From assembly GCA_008931825.1 (NCBI GenBank), contig QXVZ01022366.1, positions 1-43,428 on the forward strand: a stretch of DNA of 43,428 bases. Direction: 5' to 3'. Position numbers and translations under genes: made by a program. The stretch comes from Phallusia fumigata. Lineage: Eukaryota > Chordata > Ascidiacea > Phlebobranchia > Ascidiidae. Positions 34,101 through 43,428 of the stretch are shown here, in pieces; position 1 is the first letter of the stretch, and the number at the start of each line of letters is the position of its first letter. The notes beneath the pieces are model-generated. The model saw nothing but the letters and a program-made list of their open reading frames with translations, was not told the DNA's origin and ran no database searches.

Positions 34101-34910
34101 GTAACTTTGGGACCCAATATAGCAAAAAACAGTGAATGTGACATTTTAAATAAATTGAAATTGTCTATGTGGAATGGCAATATGGTGAAAGCCACCCTTC
34201 TAGTTTTATTTTGATTCTATTAACAACCTTTTTAATTTGAATTTTATTTCATGGTTTAAGGATGGCAGAACATTCATTGGGACATTTAAAGCCTTCGACA
34301 AACACATGAATTTAATTCTTGTTGATTGTGATGAATTTCGGCGCATCCGCCCAAAAAATAGAACTGCAGACCGCGAAGAGAAACGAACATTGGGCCTTGT
34401 TTTACTGAGGGGAGAACATCTGGTTTCTATGTCAGTGGAAGGGCCTCCACCTTCAGGAGTAAGCAAACAATTTTAAAATTTGTGATGATAAACAATACTG
34501 AACGACATGTTTGACAATTGAAGATCAGATCTCATGTTGTTGGTGTAATAATCTACTAATGTATTAGTCAGTGTTCAGCAATTGGTCAGTTTGTGTATTA
34601 AAATTTACTACCAAAAAGAAACTTTGACACATAACGCTGTGTTTAACTATCCCTTGCTTTTTACTGACAGAAAGGTATGGGCGTTCCAGGCATTCCTAGC
34701 AGAGGACCTGGACAGGGCCGTGCGGCTGGACGTGGAATGGGCGGCCCTGGTGGCCCGACTCCAGGTTTACAGGGACCAATGCATGGGGTCGGTGGCCCAG
34801 CCCCTGGAAGTATGGCACCACAAAGAGGAGGATTTGGACCTCCACCAGGAATGCATCCCCCACCCCCAGGAATGGGTCGAGGGGGTTATGGTCGTGGATT
34901 CGGTTATTAA
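31169..34910 (+). CDS. SNRPB: SmB/B' spliceosomal core protein, 167 aa
   Basis: One of seven Sm proteins ringing the Sm site of U1, U2, U4 and U5 snRNAs. Exons: 31169-31171 (the start codon alone), 31355-31417, 34261-34458 and 34671-34910. The Sm fold runs from about residue 10 to 85: [31 protein letters not shown] (Sm1), then [20 protein letters not shown] (Sm2), nearly identical to the human protein. The tail is Gly/Pro/Met-rich with PPPGM and GRG units, the binding surface for proline- and methyl-arginine-readers. It is short: human SmB/B' is 231-240 residues. The ATG abuts the first splice donor (ATG then GTAAGAG). Intron 2 (2.8 kb) contains a long-TIR transposon. Convergent with the rolling-stone-like gene. 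Confidence 0.95.
31441..33388. mobile_element. 1.95 kb DNA transposon with about 123 bp terminal inverted repeats
   Basis: Left arm 31441-31563 and right arm 33266-33388 are reverse complements with roughly 10% mismatch, starting GGGTCTGGTGTAC and GGGTCTAGTGTAC. The flanks gttaaaca (31433-31440) and gttacaca (33389-33396) are an 8-base duplication with one change. The arms carry TGACGTCA palindromes: 31475-31482 on the left; 33268-33275, 33296-33303 and 33347-33354 on the right. No transposase is visible. Long arms with an 8-9 base duplication suggest a Mutator-like or atypical hAT element; family not settled. Confidence 0.85.
32683..32919 (-). other. GC-rich 78-codon open frame inside the long-TIR element
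   Basis: A GC-rich island (about 32650-32940) in a strongly AT-rich interior holds a 78-codon frame beginning [17 protein letters not shown]. It has no domain that I recognise. It could be a captured host fragment, a remnant of element coding sequence, or chance. A splice-acceptor-like TTTCAG occurs within it. Confidence 0.3.
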
Positions 34911-35186
34911 CTCACACCAAGGGTCGTCATGGCTTAATGGCCAATGAGGCAGCGGCAATGATTTGGTTTCAGCAACCCCACTTTGGATTATGCTAAAGTT
35001 TAAGTATTAAGGGCTTTTTCAGTTCCCTTTACTATGACCACCTGTTACCTGCTTTGTAAATAGGTGGTTACAATTGGCAATGTTCCTTTTTTTAATAGGA
35101 TGCCAATGTTGCTGCATTGACTTCTTTGTTGCTATGGTATCTGGCCAAGAAAGCATGATCACCTCAATTGTGAAACTTAATTTGGA

Positions 35187-35192
35187 AATAAA
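35187..35192 (+). terminator. AATAAA poly(A) signal of SNRPB
   Basis: Canonical hexamer about 280 bases past the SNRPB stop at 34910, on the gene's strand. Confidence 0.6.
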
Positions 35193-35823
35193 CTTCAATT
35201 GTGCAGCTGTTAGCTGGTTTTCCCTGCATTCCCACGTTAAAAGCATTTATCTATTTGCAAGCACGCGGCCTAAAGGAATTGCATCATGGTTTTACAATTT
35301 TGTGACTGTTTGGAAGGAGAGGCAGCTTTTGGCCCCGTATTTTGGTAAGTTTTTCTCCCAGTTAGAATAACGCGCTTTCACATCAGAGCAGTTTGGAAGA
35401 ACCGGTATTCATTTTTACCTCTCAAACTTTGATGCATTTCCGAAATAATGATCTATTGAAGTATAAGTTAACAAATGCGCAGAAAATTTGGTCCCATGAC
35501 ACAAATCAGCCAATGGAAAAAAATACAGTCTGTAAACAATATAATTTTCCAGAATCAACAACGACCCAAGCATATGGAATTGTGGGCAGGTAAAAACACA
35601 AAGGTACGACAAAAACCTAGACACCTGGCCTGTGCATCTAAGACGCCTTTGGTGCCATAAAGCAACAAATTTCAACTTGATTTAGTTTTTTTCACCGATC
35701 TAATGAATTGCAAGATGAAGGGTACTAGCGGTGTGATAAGAGCAAAAATAGCGGAAATCTGGCGGGCTACGGGATGCGAATGATGCAAGCGAGTTTCCGG
35801 CGGGCCAAATTGTTATCAGTAAA

Positions 35824-38800
35824 TCAGTAACTGCGGAAGGTCTTCATTATCTTCATCCGTTGCAGTAACGTTTCTCGTTTTCGCGTGGTCCTTGAACTGA
35901 GAAAGCGGACTCCTCGTTGGAGAAAATACATACCGGTGTGGGTGGCGGGAGCAATAAGAAATATCATCCCTATGCTGAAAGCTATAGCCCACGCAGTGTT
36001 CCTCTTCCAATCCACAATCTTGTACATGGCCGAGTTAACCCCTGTCACGTGGAGCACGAAGAGTAGGGAACAGTAGAGCACTGTAAAGATCGATACGTAG
36101 ATGAAGTGCAAGAGCCGTATCGGGATGCAGTTAAGAAAGAAGTCGGTAAGTATGAGAAGCGAGTTGACGAAGTGCAGGTGAAAGTTGCCTGCTGACATCT
36201 GCTTGTCGCCGGAGCTGTTGCCCATCTCGAAAAAGGCGTAAAGAAACGTCACCGCCACGGAAATGCTGAGCGACGTGACGTAGAGCATGGTGGTAAGGCC
36301 GTGATACCAGCGCAGTCGCACTTGCCCGGCGCCAGGCAACGTCCCACCGGACATGGTAATAGTCGCCACTGTAAAAAATGTTATGTCTTAATTAGTGTTA
36401 TTATTTTTAAGTATGGCAAAATTTTGGACAATCACAACGTCTGCTTTTGAAAAATCAAACAGGCGAAGAATAAATACTCACACAAATTCATGCGGACTTA
36501 GAGCCCAGAACAATCGTTCTTAACAGGGATGGGCCGAACCGAGCCAGAATCCGAGTACTCGGTACCGAGCATCGCAATTTTTAATGCTCGGCGCTCGGCC
36601 GAGCAGTCTCATAAAGTAAACCGAGCATTAGACAAAAAATTCAAATATACCTGTCAAAATGCTGGATTTGCGTAAAATGCCGTGACCTGTCAAAATGCTG
36701 GATTTTGCGTAAAATAATTCAGCAGTTAGAGGGTTAATCACCGCGGAACCGCACCACGAATTGATTACTTGCTTATTGCACAATAATGTAATGGGCGAGT
36801 GACAAACGGGTTTTTTATCGCAATAGAACGTGTGTTCCTTTGTTTTGTTAATGAACATGTGCAACAAATAGGTTGTACGGAGTAGTCTTGGGTTTTTAGA
36901 GTGTGGGCATATTTCTTAGCGTCATACATGGCACTAAAGTCTTCGTGCGCTGCGGTTGTTACTCAAACAAATGAGTGTTTCACTTAGCGTTGGCTTGCAT
37001 CCCATGTTGTGCAGAAGGGTCCTCTAGAGCTTAAATACGGCCCTGGTGACTAGATACAGGACCTAAAGACTACCGTGTAAATGGGAATGTTACAATACAC
37101 CGAGCGTGCTCGACCAAACAGAACACTTGGAGTTTTGGCCCATCCCTAGTTCTTAACGCATGAGCGATTAACCACATGCGAGCAATATAACATGGTGGGA
37201 AGTGGGTAAGCAGCTAGACCTGATAGTTAAAAAAGCACTGTTTTTTATTGATAATGGCAAAATAGAAAAATTTGACTTCCGTCATTCGTGAAAATGGAAA
37301 TTTTGGTCTGAGCAGGAATGGGTTATGAGAACAAAAGGTTATAGGCTCAATGACAGGCAAGGTGGCCTACTTAAAACTGAAAAGTCTCATCTTCACAGCA
37401 CATGTACATGGTTTCAAGTTTAACATCCCTGACGTAACAGTCGGAGTTGGATCAATTGGTCTACATGATTTTAGTCAAATTACAATTATTCAAATTTTTG
37501 AATTACATTACAATTACAATTACTCTGTCCTTAAAAATATGAATTACAATAACAATTACAATTTTTCTGAGAATTGTAATTAATTACAAATTACAATTAC
37601 ACGTCACAAAATTTTCGATTTAACTCGTTGTAAATCTGTGGCAAAGGTATCTGGCAAAAAAAATTATTCGAGTTGTAATTAGGTAAAATTGTAAGCAAAT
37701 TGCAATTACACAAACTCAAAATGTTTGAATTACAATTACACCAAAAATAGTAATTAATTACATTCAGCTCAATTACTAATTGTAATTGATCCAACTCTGG
37801 TAACAGTCAGCTGTCATGTTTGCCACCCAATGCTTTTTGGCTATTCAATGCGGAAAGTTATATCCAAAACTTCGTTTTCGGATAAACTGGATCTTTGCTA
37901 AATGCGGGTAAATTGCTGGTCCAATCGAAGGTAATGCGGTTAGTGACCTAAGTAAATGGGCATCCGTAAGAGAACTGAGCCAACAACAAAGAACCCCTTT
38001 ATCATACGGCTTTAGGGCCAGAGTATTTCGTTTCTATGAGCATATGGAGGAAGTGACACGGCTTGAGTCAAGTTTTGTAACACGGCTGTAAGTCGTATTT
38101 GCTATCAGTCATCCAACAATCAACAGCCCACCTGTTCCCTGTGCTTGTCATACCGCATCATGAAGTAACGTAACAACATCCGGGCCCTGCAGAATACGTG
38201 ATAAGCGCCTTTCTACAGAGCCCAACGTTTGTTTATTGTTGTATCCTTATGGGAATTTAGAGCAAAGTTTGAACCATTAAACACGGATCTGTTTCGGCTA
38301 AAACTGTCACCATCATCAACGATACAACAACGCTTGCACCAGACACGCAGCTATTTGTGCACGTAGGTGTGGAAACGTGAAGACAAGAAGGCGCGAAAAC
38401 AATGATATATAGCATTGAAATGTGACCAACAAATTTTAATTAAAAAAGCATGTCGCTTTTAAAAACTATTTGACCCAGCATAATTCTCATCAAAGTTTTG
38501 ATCAGATCAGATCAATGCTTTATAATTAACGCACAAATTTTGGGTGTAGACACAATGCAGAAATGTGGCCAAAACGCGTGGTGCGCCTCTTGTTCGCACT
38601 AAGGGCACCGACTGCCCCTTCACTAGGGCCCAATAATGTATCGAGATACCCTCACTAGTGATGGTATAACGGGTTTACTTGCCATGAGCAGTATATATGT
38701 CATTATCGTTCTATGCTTGGCCGCTAAAGTTGAATCAAAGGCCTGTGTTTGTTTGAAAGGATGCTTGTCGCATAAAATACGGAAGTTCCTCTAGTTTGTT

Positions 38801-40455
38801 GGGACATGAAACCCCCCTCGGTTATTCTAATTAAATTGCTCCTGAAGGAATATCCAAGCAGCTATCGTATACTTTTGTTAAATGTACAGGAAGAGTTATT
38901 AAACTTCCCCGACATTCCTTTGTGTCAATAACTACCATTTTTGCCAATTTTGATGACATCCTAAACGGACGTTAAACAACACAGTCAAACCGTCGTCAAT
39001 GCTAATACATCAACGAATGTTTAGCTTTACCCGGTTTTGGCTTGTTCGTTGCCGCAAAATTTATTGCGTCCATTTTGCAAATAAAACCGTGATAAGCGTT
39101 ATGTACAAGTGCTTATACTCCGCGAACAAGACGTCACGAGTGCTCTTAGGCCTAGTGGAAGTCATGTTGGGCTTTGTTGTTCGTTGCTGCCTGCCCAACA
39201 TAATGGAAGCGCTGCAAATGTGCTCAATGCTTGACTGTGTCACGAAACGTTACGTCCGGTTGAAAGTAGAAACGGGTACGTATCAAGCATAGCCTGGCAA
39301 TACCACTGAATGTCTGCCTTGGAGCAGAGTATTTAGTTGATGACCACTGAGACATAGTAACGCTTTATATCAATTCTTTAATGCCTTAAAACGCAAAGGG
39401 GATTGGTACACCTTGATCACTGGTCTCTACGGGTGACACAATGATATAACAAACAACACACATGCCTATAAATATGTGATACGCATAAAGAGCCGTGAAC
39501 TATAAACAAAGCGTTCCGAGCCATTGCGGGTTTTCCCTACAAATGTCAACAGGGCAAAAGTGACTAATGAGAAGCATTTTTGCAGTCCGGAAATGGCGGC
39601 CTATTGCTAATGATCCGTGAAAGTTATTGTGCCAATAACCATTGCTCAGTGTTAATGCACCGAACCCCTCCCCCTCCCCCAACATATGGTAACGATGTGG
39701 TAACAAAGATCTTCGGACAAAAGTGGCAGATGCGAAACGTTACAAATTTGGAAAAGTTTACCTTTCTGTTTCCTACAGTCACCCGTTAACTTTGTTGCGC
39801 TTTCGTTCGTTAAGGAAGAACTAGAGGCACTGTTGCTGCTTCCACAGCTGCTGGGAGCTTTCGGCATCTTCCAAACGTAGCGAACCGCGCAGAAGAGCGC
39901 AAACCCAAAGAAGAGGGCAAGTTGAGCCTCGTTCCAGTGCGACAGATAAAGGCAAAATGTGCCTTTGTTTTGGTTAGTGGCAAAGTCGACAAACAGGAAA
40001 ATGGTCCAATACGAGAACACAAGCGCACGGTACGCGAGAAACTTCCTCTGGCCGATGTTCCACTGAAAAACGTAACAAATAGTGTTAATAAAGGTTGGTG
40101 CAGTTAAAATGCTGTCATCGGCTGTAAGGCACAATCCGACTGATTAACCAACATTTGCGGCTGCACATTGTCGCGCTGCTGCTAAGGCGCGCGACCACAT
40201 GCCAACAGGTGCATATCGAATGACACTGTGATTAAGAATCTGTCGCATGCCCTTTCCAAATCCTCGTAGCGACAATGCATTAATGCCTTCAGGCGGCCCT
40301 TTGTTCAGATAAGAAGACAAAGTTCCAACATACACTATAACCATACAATTTTGCTGCAGAAATCTCACCTGTGACTTGGCAAAGTCCTCAACTTGGAAGT
40401 CGATAAAGCCGAAACATTTCACCCGGCACTCTTGCTTTAGCGATTGACACACCAT
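35824..40455 (-). CDS. Rolling-stone-like multi-pass membrane protein, 303 aa
   Basis: Three exons: 40369-40455, 39783-40062 and 35824-36368, in phase. Related to Drosophila rolling stone, a membrane protein tied to myoblast fusion; function in tunicates is not established. Opening WNIGQRKFLAYRALVFSYW at residue 30 and NEAQLALFFGF, then FVNSLLILTDFFLNCIPIRL and WAIAFSIGMIFLIAP, give the family's look. Six hydrophobic helices at about 37-58, 74-93, 147-169, 189-205, 207-230 and 247-265. A low-complexity Ser/Asn linker lies near 97-118. Family length is about 275 residues, so this is close to full length. The 3.4 kb second intron carries two hAT-type MITEs; a 97-codon plus-strand frame at 38999 within it looks random. 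The ATG follows an AG acceptor by 16 bases. Family call is by pattern memory, not alignment. Confidence 0.8.
36524..37148. mobile_element. hAT-type MITE, 625 bp, in the rolling-stone-like intron
   Basis: Ends CAGGGATGGGCC and GGCCCATCCCTA are inverted repeats flanked by a perfect 8-base duplication gttcttaa (36516-36523 and 37149-37156). No coding capacity. A roughly 30-base unit containing CTGTCAAAATGCTGGATTT is repeated inside (about 36651-36680 and 36688-36718). Confidence 0.92.
37442..37799. mobile_element. hAT-type MITE, 358 bp, rich in AATTACAATT motifs
   Basis: Ends CGGAGTTGGATCAATT and AATTGATCCAACTCTG are inverted repeats flanked by a perfect 8-base duplication gtaacagt (37434-37441 and 37800-37807). 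The interior is many copies of AATTACAA on both strands and could fold on itself. Non-autonomous. Confidence 0.9.
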
Positions 40456-43428
40456 GTTTGCCACAATTTCACTGTGAGATCACCTATAACCGTTCCGACG
40501 GATAGTTAGCGACAACGCGGACCTGAAAATTTGCTGCAATTTAAATTTTTTCCCCCGCAACGAAAGGCACTACGCCGTAGGTAAACACGCATATAATTTA
40601 CACTGTCATTTTGTGGTGTTATCCTGCTCACTCTAGTGGAACTGTCTTATAGAGGCATATAGGCCTACAACTTATCTGATGGTAACAATTTGAAAAATAT
40701 TTTCTGAGAAGTTTTTGGTTTATACTCGTGCCTGGACTATGACATAACTTTCGCTATTAACTCCTTACGTTCGTACTTATCTGAAGCTAACAAAGCGTTA
40801 ATAAAACTATATGCACTGGATGACACACGCCCTTTTTATCTCTGTATCAAACAGATGTAGTTTCTCACGATTATTCTGCCGTCAGTGGTCATTTGACTTT
40901 GTTCGGAAACGCATATCCTGTTTCGCCGGCTGCTATGACACAATGCTCGCGTTTCTAACAGTTCAAAATCATTCAAACATGTATTCCACGCCGCCGCTCA
41001 TAGCCAACCGACATTCGCCGGCTTGGCCTACGGTAACCGTCCGACGCACGCCGCCGCTCAGCGCGATGTCACAATTGGTGATCTAAAGTAACCTATCGGC
41101 TGGTGCCTGCACAAAGTGACGCGCTTCCAGCTAGTCATTTCATTCATGCGTTTAACATCCGGAATAATTTTGCCGGGTCAGGAAGCACTTTCACGCTAAC
41201 ACCAACCCAAACGCGGTAAAGACCAGACGTGCACAGGAGCGACGATCACGTTACAGACGTCCTCCTGTCTTCTGCTCATTGTGTACACTTACTGGGCCTT
41301 CAGTCCTGTAGCAACATTTCAAACAGACGTTGGTTTTGACTAAAATATTAAGAGCATATGCAAATATAACGCTTTGCTTCGAACTAAAATTGCTTTTTAA
41401 CGCTTCGTCAGCAAAAAAAGAAAAAAGTGCTATACCACTATTTGCATTGTACCTTGCCTTAAAAGCGTTAGACAGCAGCTCCGCGCTTGAACTAAATCTT
41501 ACGCACCACTGAAACCCTGCACAAATAAACTTTACCAAATGGGTTTTGCGTGCTAAAGAATGTGGCGTAACGCAAAGTGGTTAACCCCACGCAAGCAAGG
41601 AACTTGAAACCAACGGCGTTCCACTGACTGCGGCTGACGCAAGTTGCCTTTGTTAGATCAAGGAAGATTACCGACAGTCTCGAGAATTGGTGAGCAGAGT
41701 CAATGGATACACTGCATCAAGTGCGGCTCGTCACCACAGGCTCAAGCAAGTTTTGTAAGGAATAGAAGCAAGCACATACGTGTAAATACTACCATCTGCT
41801 AGAAGCCCCTTAATCTATACGGGTTTGTTGTTTCAAATGAACAAATTTTGAACACGTACATTAAATATCCACACAAAACCGCCGCGAACGACTTTAGCGC
41901 CGAATTAAGTGGGTAATTCTCGCAACGATAAACATTGGGACCGACAGGAACTGGTTTCGATTGCNCTCAAGCAAGTTTTGTAAGGAGTAGAAGCAAGCAC
42001 ATGCGTGTAAATACTACCATCTGCTAGAAGCCCCTTAATCTATACGTATTTGTTGTTTTCAACAAACAAATTTTGAAACCAAACACACGTACATTAAATA
42101 TCCACACAAAACCGCCGACTTTAGCGCCGAATTAAGTGGGTAATTCTCGCAACGATAAACATTGGGACCGACAGGAACTGGTTTCGATTGCTTATAATTC
42201 TCGTAAAGCATCCCGCCAACTGAGCGGACGCGTTTCCTATGTAGGCCGACCCAATGGAAGGAACACGTGCAGCGATGCTGTCTTTTGTTAAGCCGTTAGT
42301 TGCAACAACGCGTTAAACCTGAACTGTGGGTGGCGCATTGGCGACTTAAAGTCTGGGTTTTATTAACTTTTAACCTGACCGCGTATTGCTCCTTTTGTAC
42401 GACTTAAAAAAAACAAAAGTCACATCCACAACTCCTGCGGGACGTGGGGAGGGGTTAAAAATGACAGGCTAAAGCGGTGTTTTGTTTCACATCATATGCT
42501 TACACACAAAATGCACAATTTTGGCGTACAACAAATATTTTGAGGGCCCACTTCGCTTATATCAAAATGACAAAAAGTTGTAATCCACAACTTAAGCTAA
42601 TCACCAGTGTGTTGTTGTGTTGGCGTTTCTCGGCGGTCGTTCAATGAGTCTGCGAAGAATTAAAATATCCGGATATTACTTGGTGAAACACGCTTGCCGG
42701 TATTGGCCCCATACTCGTTCCTTGTACAAGATACGTCCAGCCCGTTCAACTTTCCCCTTCATTTAAACCGTCAGCTACTGCTATCAGATTTCTCTTTTAT
42801 GATAATTAGAAATAAATCATGGACATGCTTTATACCATACCACCTTATTAAGGGTGGGGAATATAAATCTTGTTGTGAGGTTTTCTCAGACACCATTAAC
42901 TCTAAAATTTATGTAAAAAATCTTCATGCGGCATGTATTTACTCCAAATGCAGGCTTTTTATTTCTAAATAAGAGTTTTATTATAGGGTTGACATTTGGA
43001 TGTAAACCGTCAAATTACAGGCCGCTTGTCTTGTTTAAATCCTAACTTAGTCAGCCTCCCATGTTTCGACAAGAGAGATGTTATTATGGATCCCCTTCCT
43101 GAAAGGGGACACATATTGTTTTCACTCTGTTTGTTTTTTGTTTTTTTCTTACTTTTTCTTTTTTCTCCCCTGCAGCTTGTCCTTGCACTTTTGGCATGAA
43201 ATGTTTGATGGATTAGGATGAAACTTTCACAGCTGGTAGATATGGTCAAGGCGGTGTGTCATGAGTTTAGTTTAACCCCATAGCCCCAGTGGTTACCCCG
43301 CTAGCCCCAAAAACGTAAAACGTTTTTGACATGCATGCGCACCACAAACGTTAGTTTAGTGTAGACTATGTAGACAATTTGGTAGTAACAGGGTCTTACT
43401 TTGTCAGACAATTAACATGGCAGTTGTC
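40456..43428. other. Region upstream of the rolling-stone-like gene, no gene seen
   Basis: About 3 kb to the right edge. It should include the promoter of the minus-strand gene. Frames are short and without recognisable domains. A 13-base direct repeat ACGCCGCCGCTCA occurs at about 40988 and 41047. An assembly duplication lies at 41741-42191. Confidence 0.55.
41741..42191. repeat. 225 bp head-to-tail copies across a single N
   Basis: Bases 41741-41964 and 41966-42191 match with a few substitutions and two or three small indels, joined by one N at 41965. Same pattern as the blocks at 1373 and 25481; probably two alleles left in tandem. Confidence 0.85.

Noticed and set aside
37442-37799. CRISPR-like array from repeated AATTACAATT
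   Set aside because: Irregular low-complexity repeat on both strands inside a MITE; this is animal DNA and there are no regular spacers.
38999-39292. 97-codon plus-strand frame in the rolling-stone-like intron
   Set aside because: No domain or splice support; opposite strand to the host gene and ordinary for its length.

Overview
The window reads as nuclear DNA of a tunicate, most likely a Ciona-like ascidian. The evidence is AT-rich, compact intron/exon structure with short first introns, chordate-type gene content (DNAAF1, p38 MAP2K, SmB/B', a rolling-stone-like membrane protein, a type II C-type lectin) and several AG acceptors a few bases upstream of start codons, as expected where spliced-leader trans-splicing is used. 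The species is an inference. Four segments are repeated head-to-tail across an N or a run of Ns, three of them at allele-like divergence. This looks like two haplotypes of a very polymorphic animal left side by side by the assembler, not like biology.

Layout. 1-2630, minus strand: the 5' part of DNAAF1/LRRC50, a dynein axonemal assembly factor, running off the left edge before its leucine-rich repeats. 2956-6876, minus strand: an eight-exon gene for a 751-residue protein joining a GNAT acetyltransferase fold, a long coiled coil and a C-terminal PARP fold. I do not recognise this architecture and it is the best candidate for something new. 6877-9505: intergenic, between divergent genes. 9506-14806, plus: a 345-residue type II membrane C-type-lectin-like protein. 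15.0-18.9 kb: non-coding, with an assembly gap and a duplicated 1.15 kb block. 18874-28236, plus: a MAP2K3/6 kinase with a 6.2 kb intron that holds a CpG-rich promoter-like block, a hAT-type MITE and another assembly duplication. 31169-34910, plus: SNRPB (SmB/B'), whose 2.8 kb intron holds a 1.95 kb element with about 123 bp terminal inverted repeats packed with TGACGTCA palindromes. 35824-40455, minus: a six-helix rolling-stone-like protein with two hAT-type MITEs in its large intron. 40456-43428: nothing coding seen, one more assembly duplication.

The genes do not form one pathway. DNAAF1 serves cilia, MAP2K3/6 stress signalling, SmB splicing, and the lectin and rolling-stone-like proteins the cell surface. 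The most unusual items are the GNAT-coiled coil-PARP protein with its non-standard PARP triad (Cys-His-Glu at 620/654/730), the inverted repeat that overlies its last splice acceptor, the CRE-rich transposon arms in SNRPB, and the sharp jump in third-position GC between the first six and last two exons of the MAP2K. All exon joins below were made by eye from reading frame, splice dinucleotides and phase. None was tested against transcripts.
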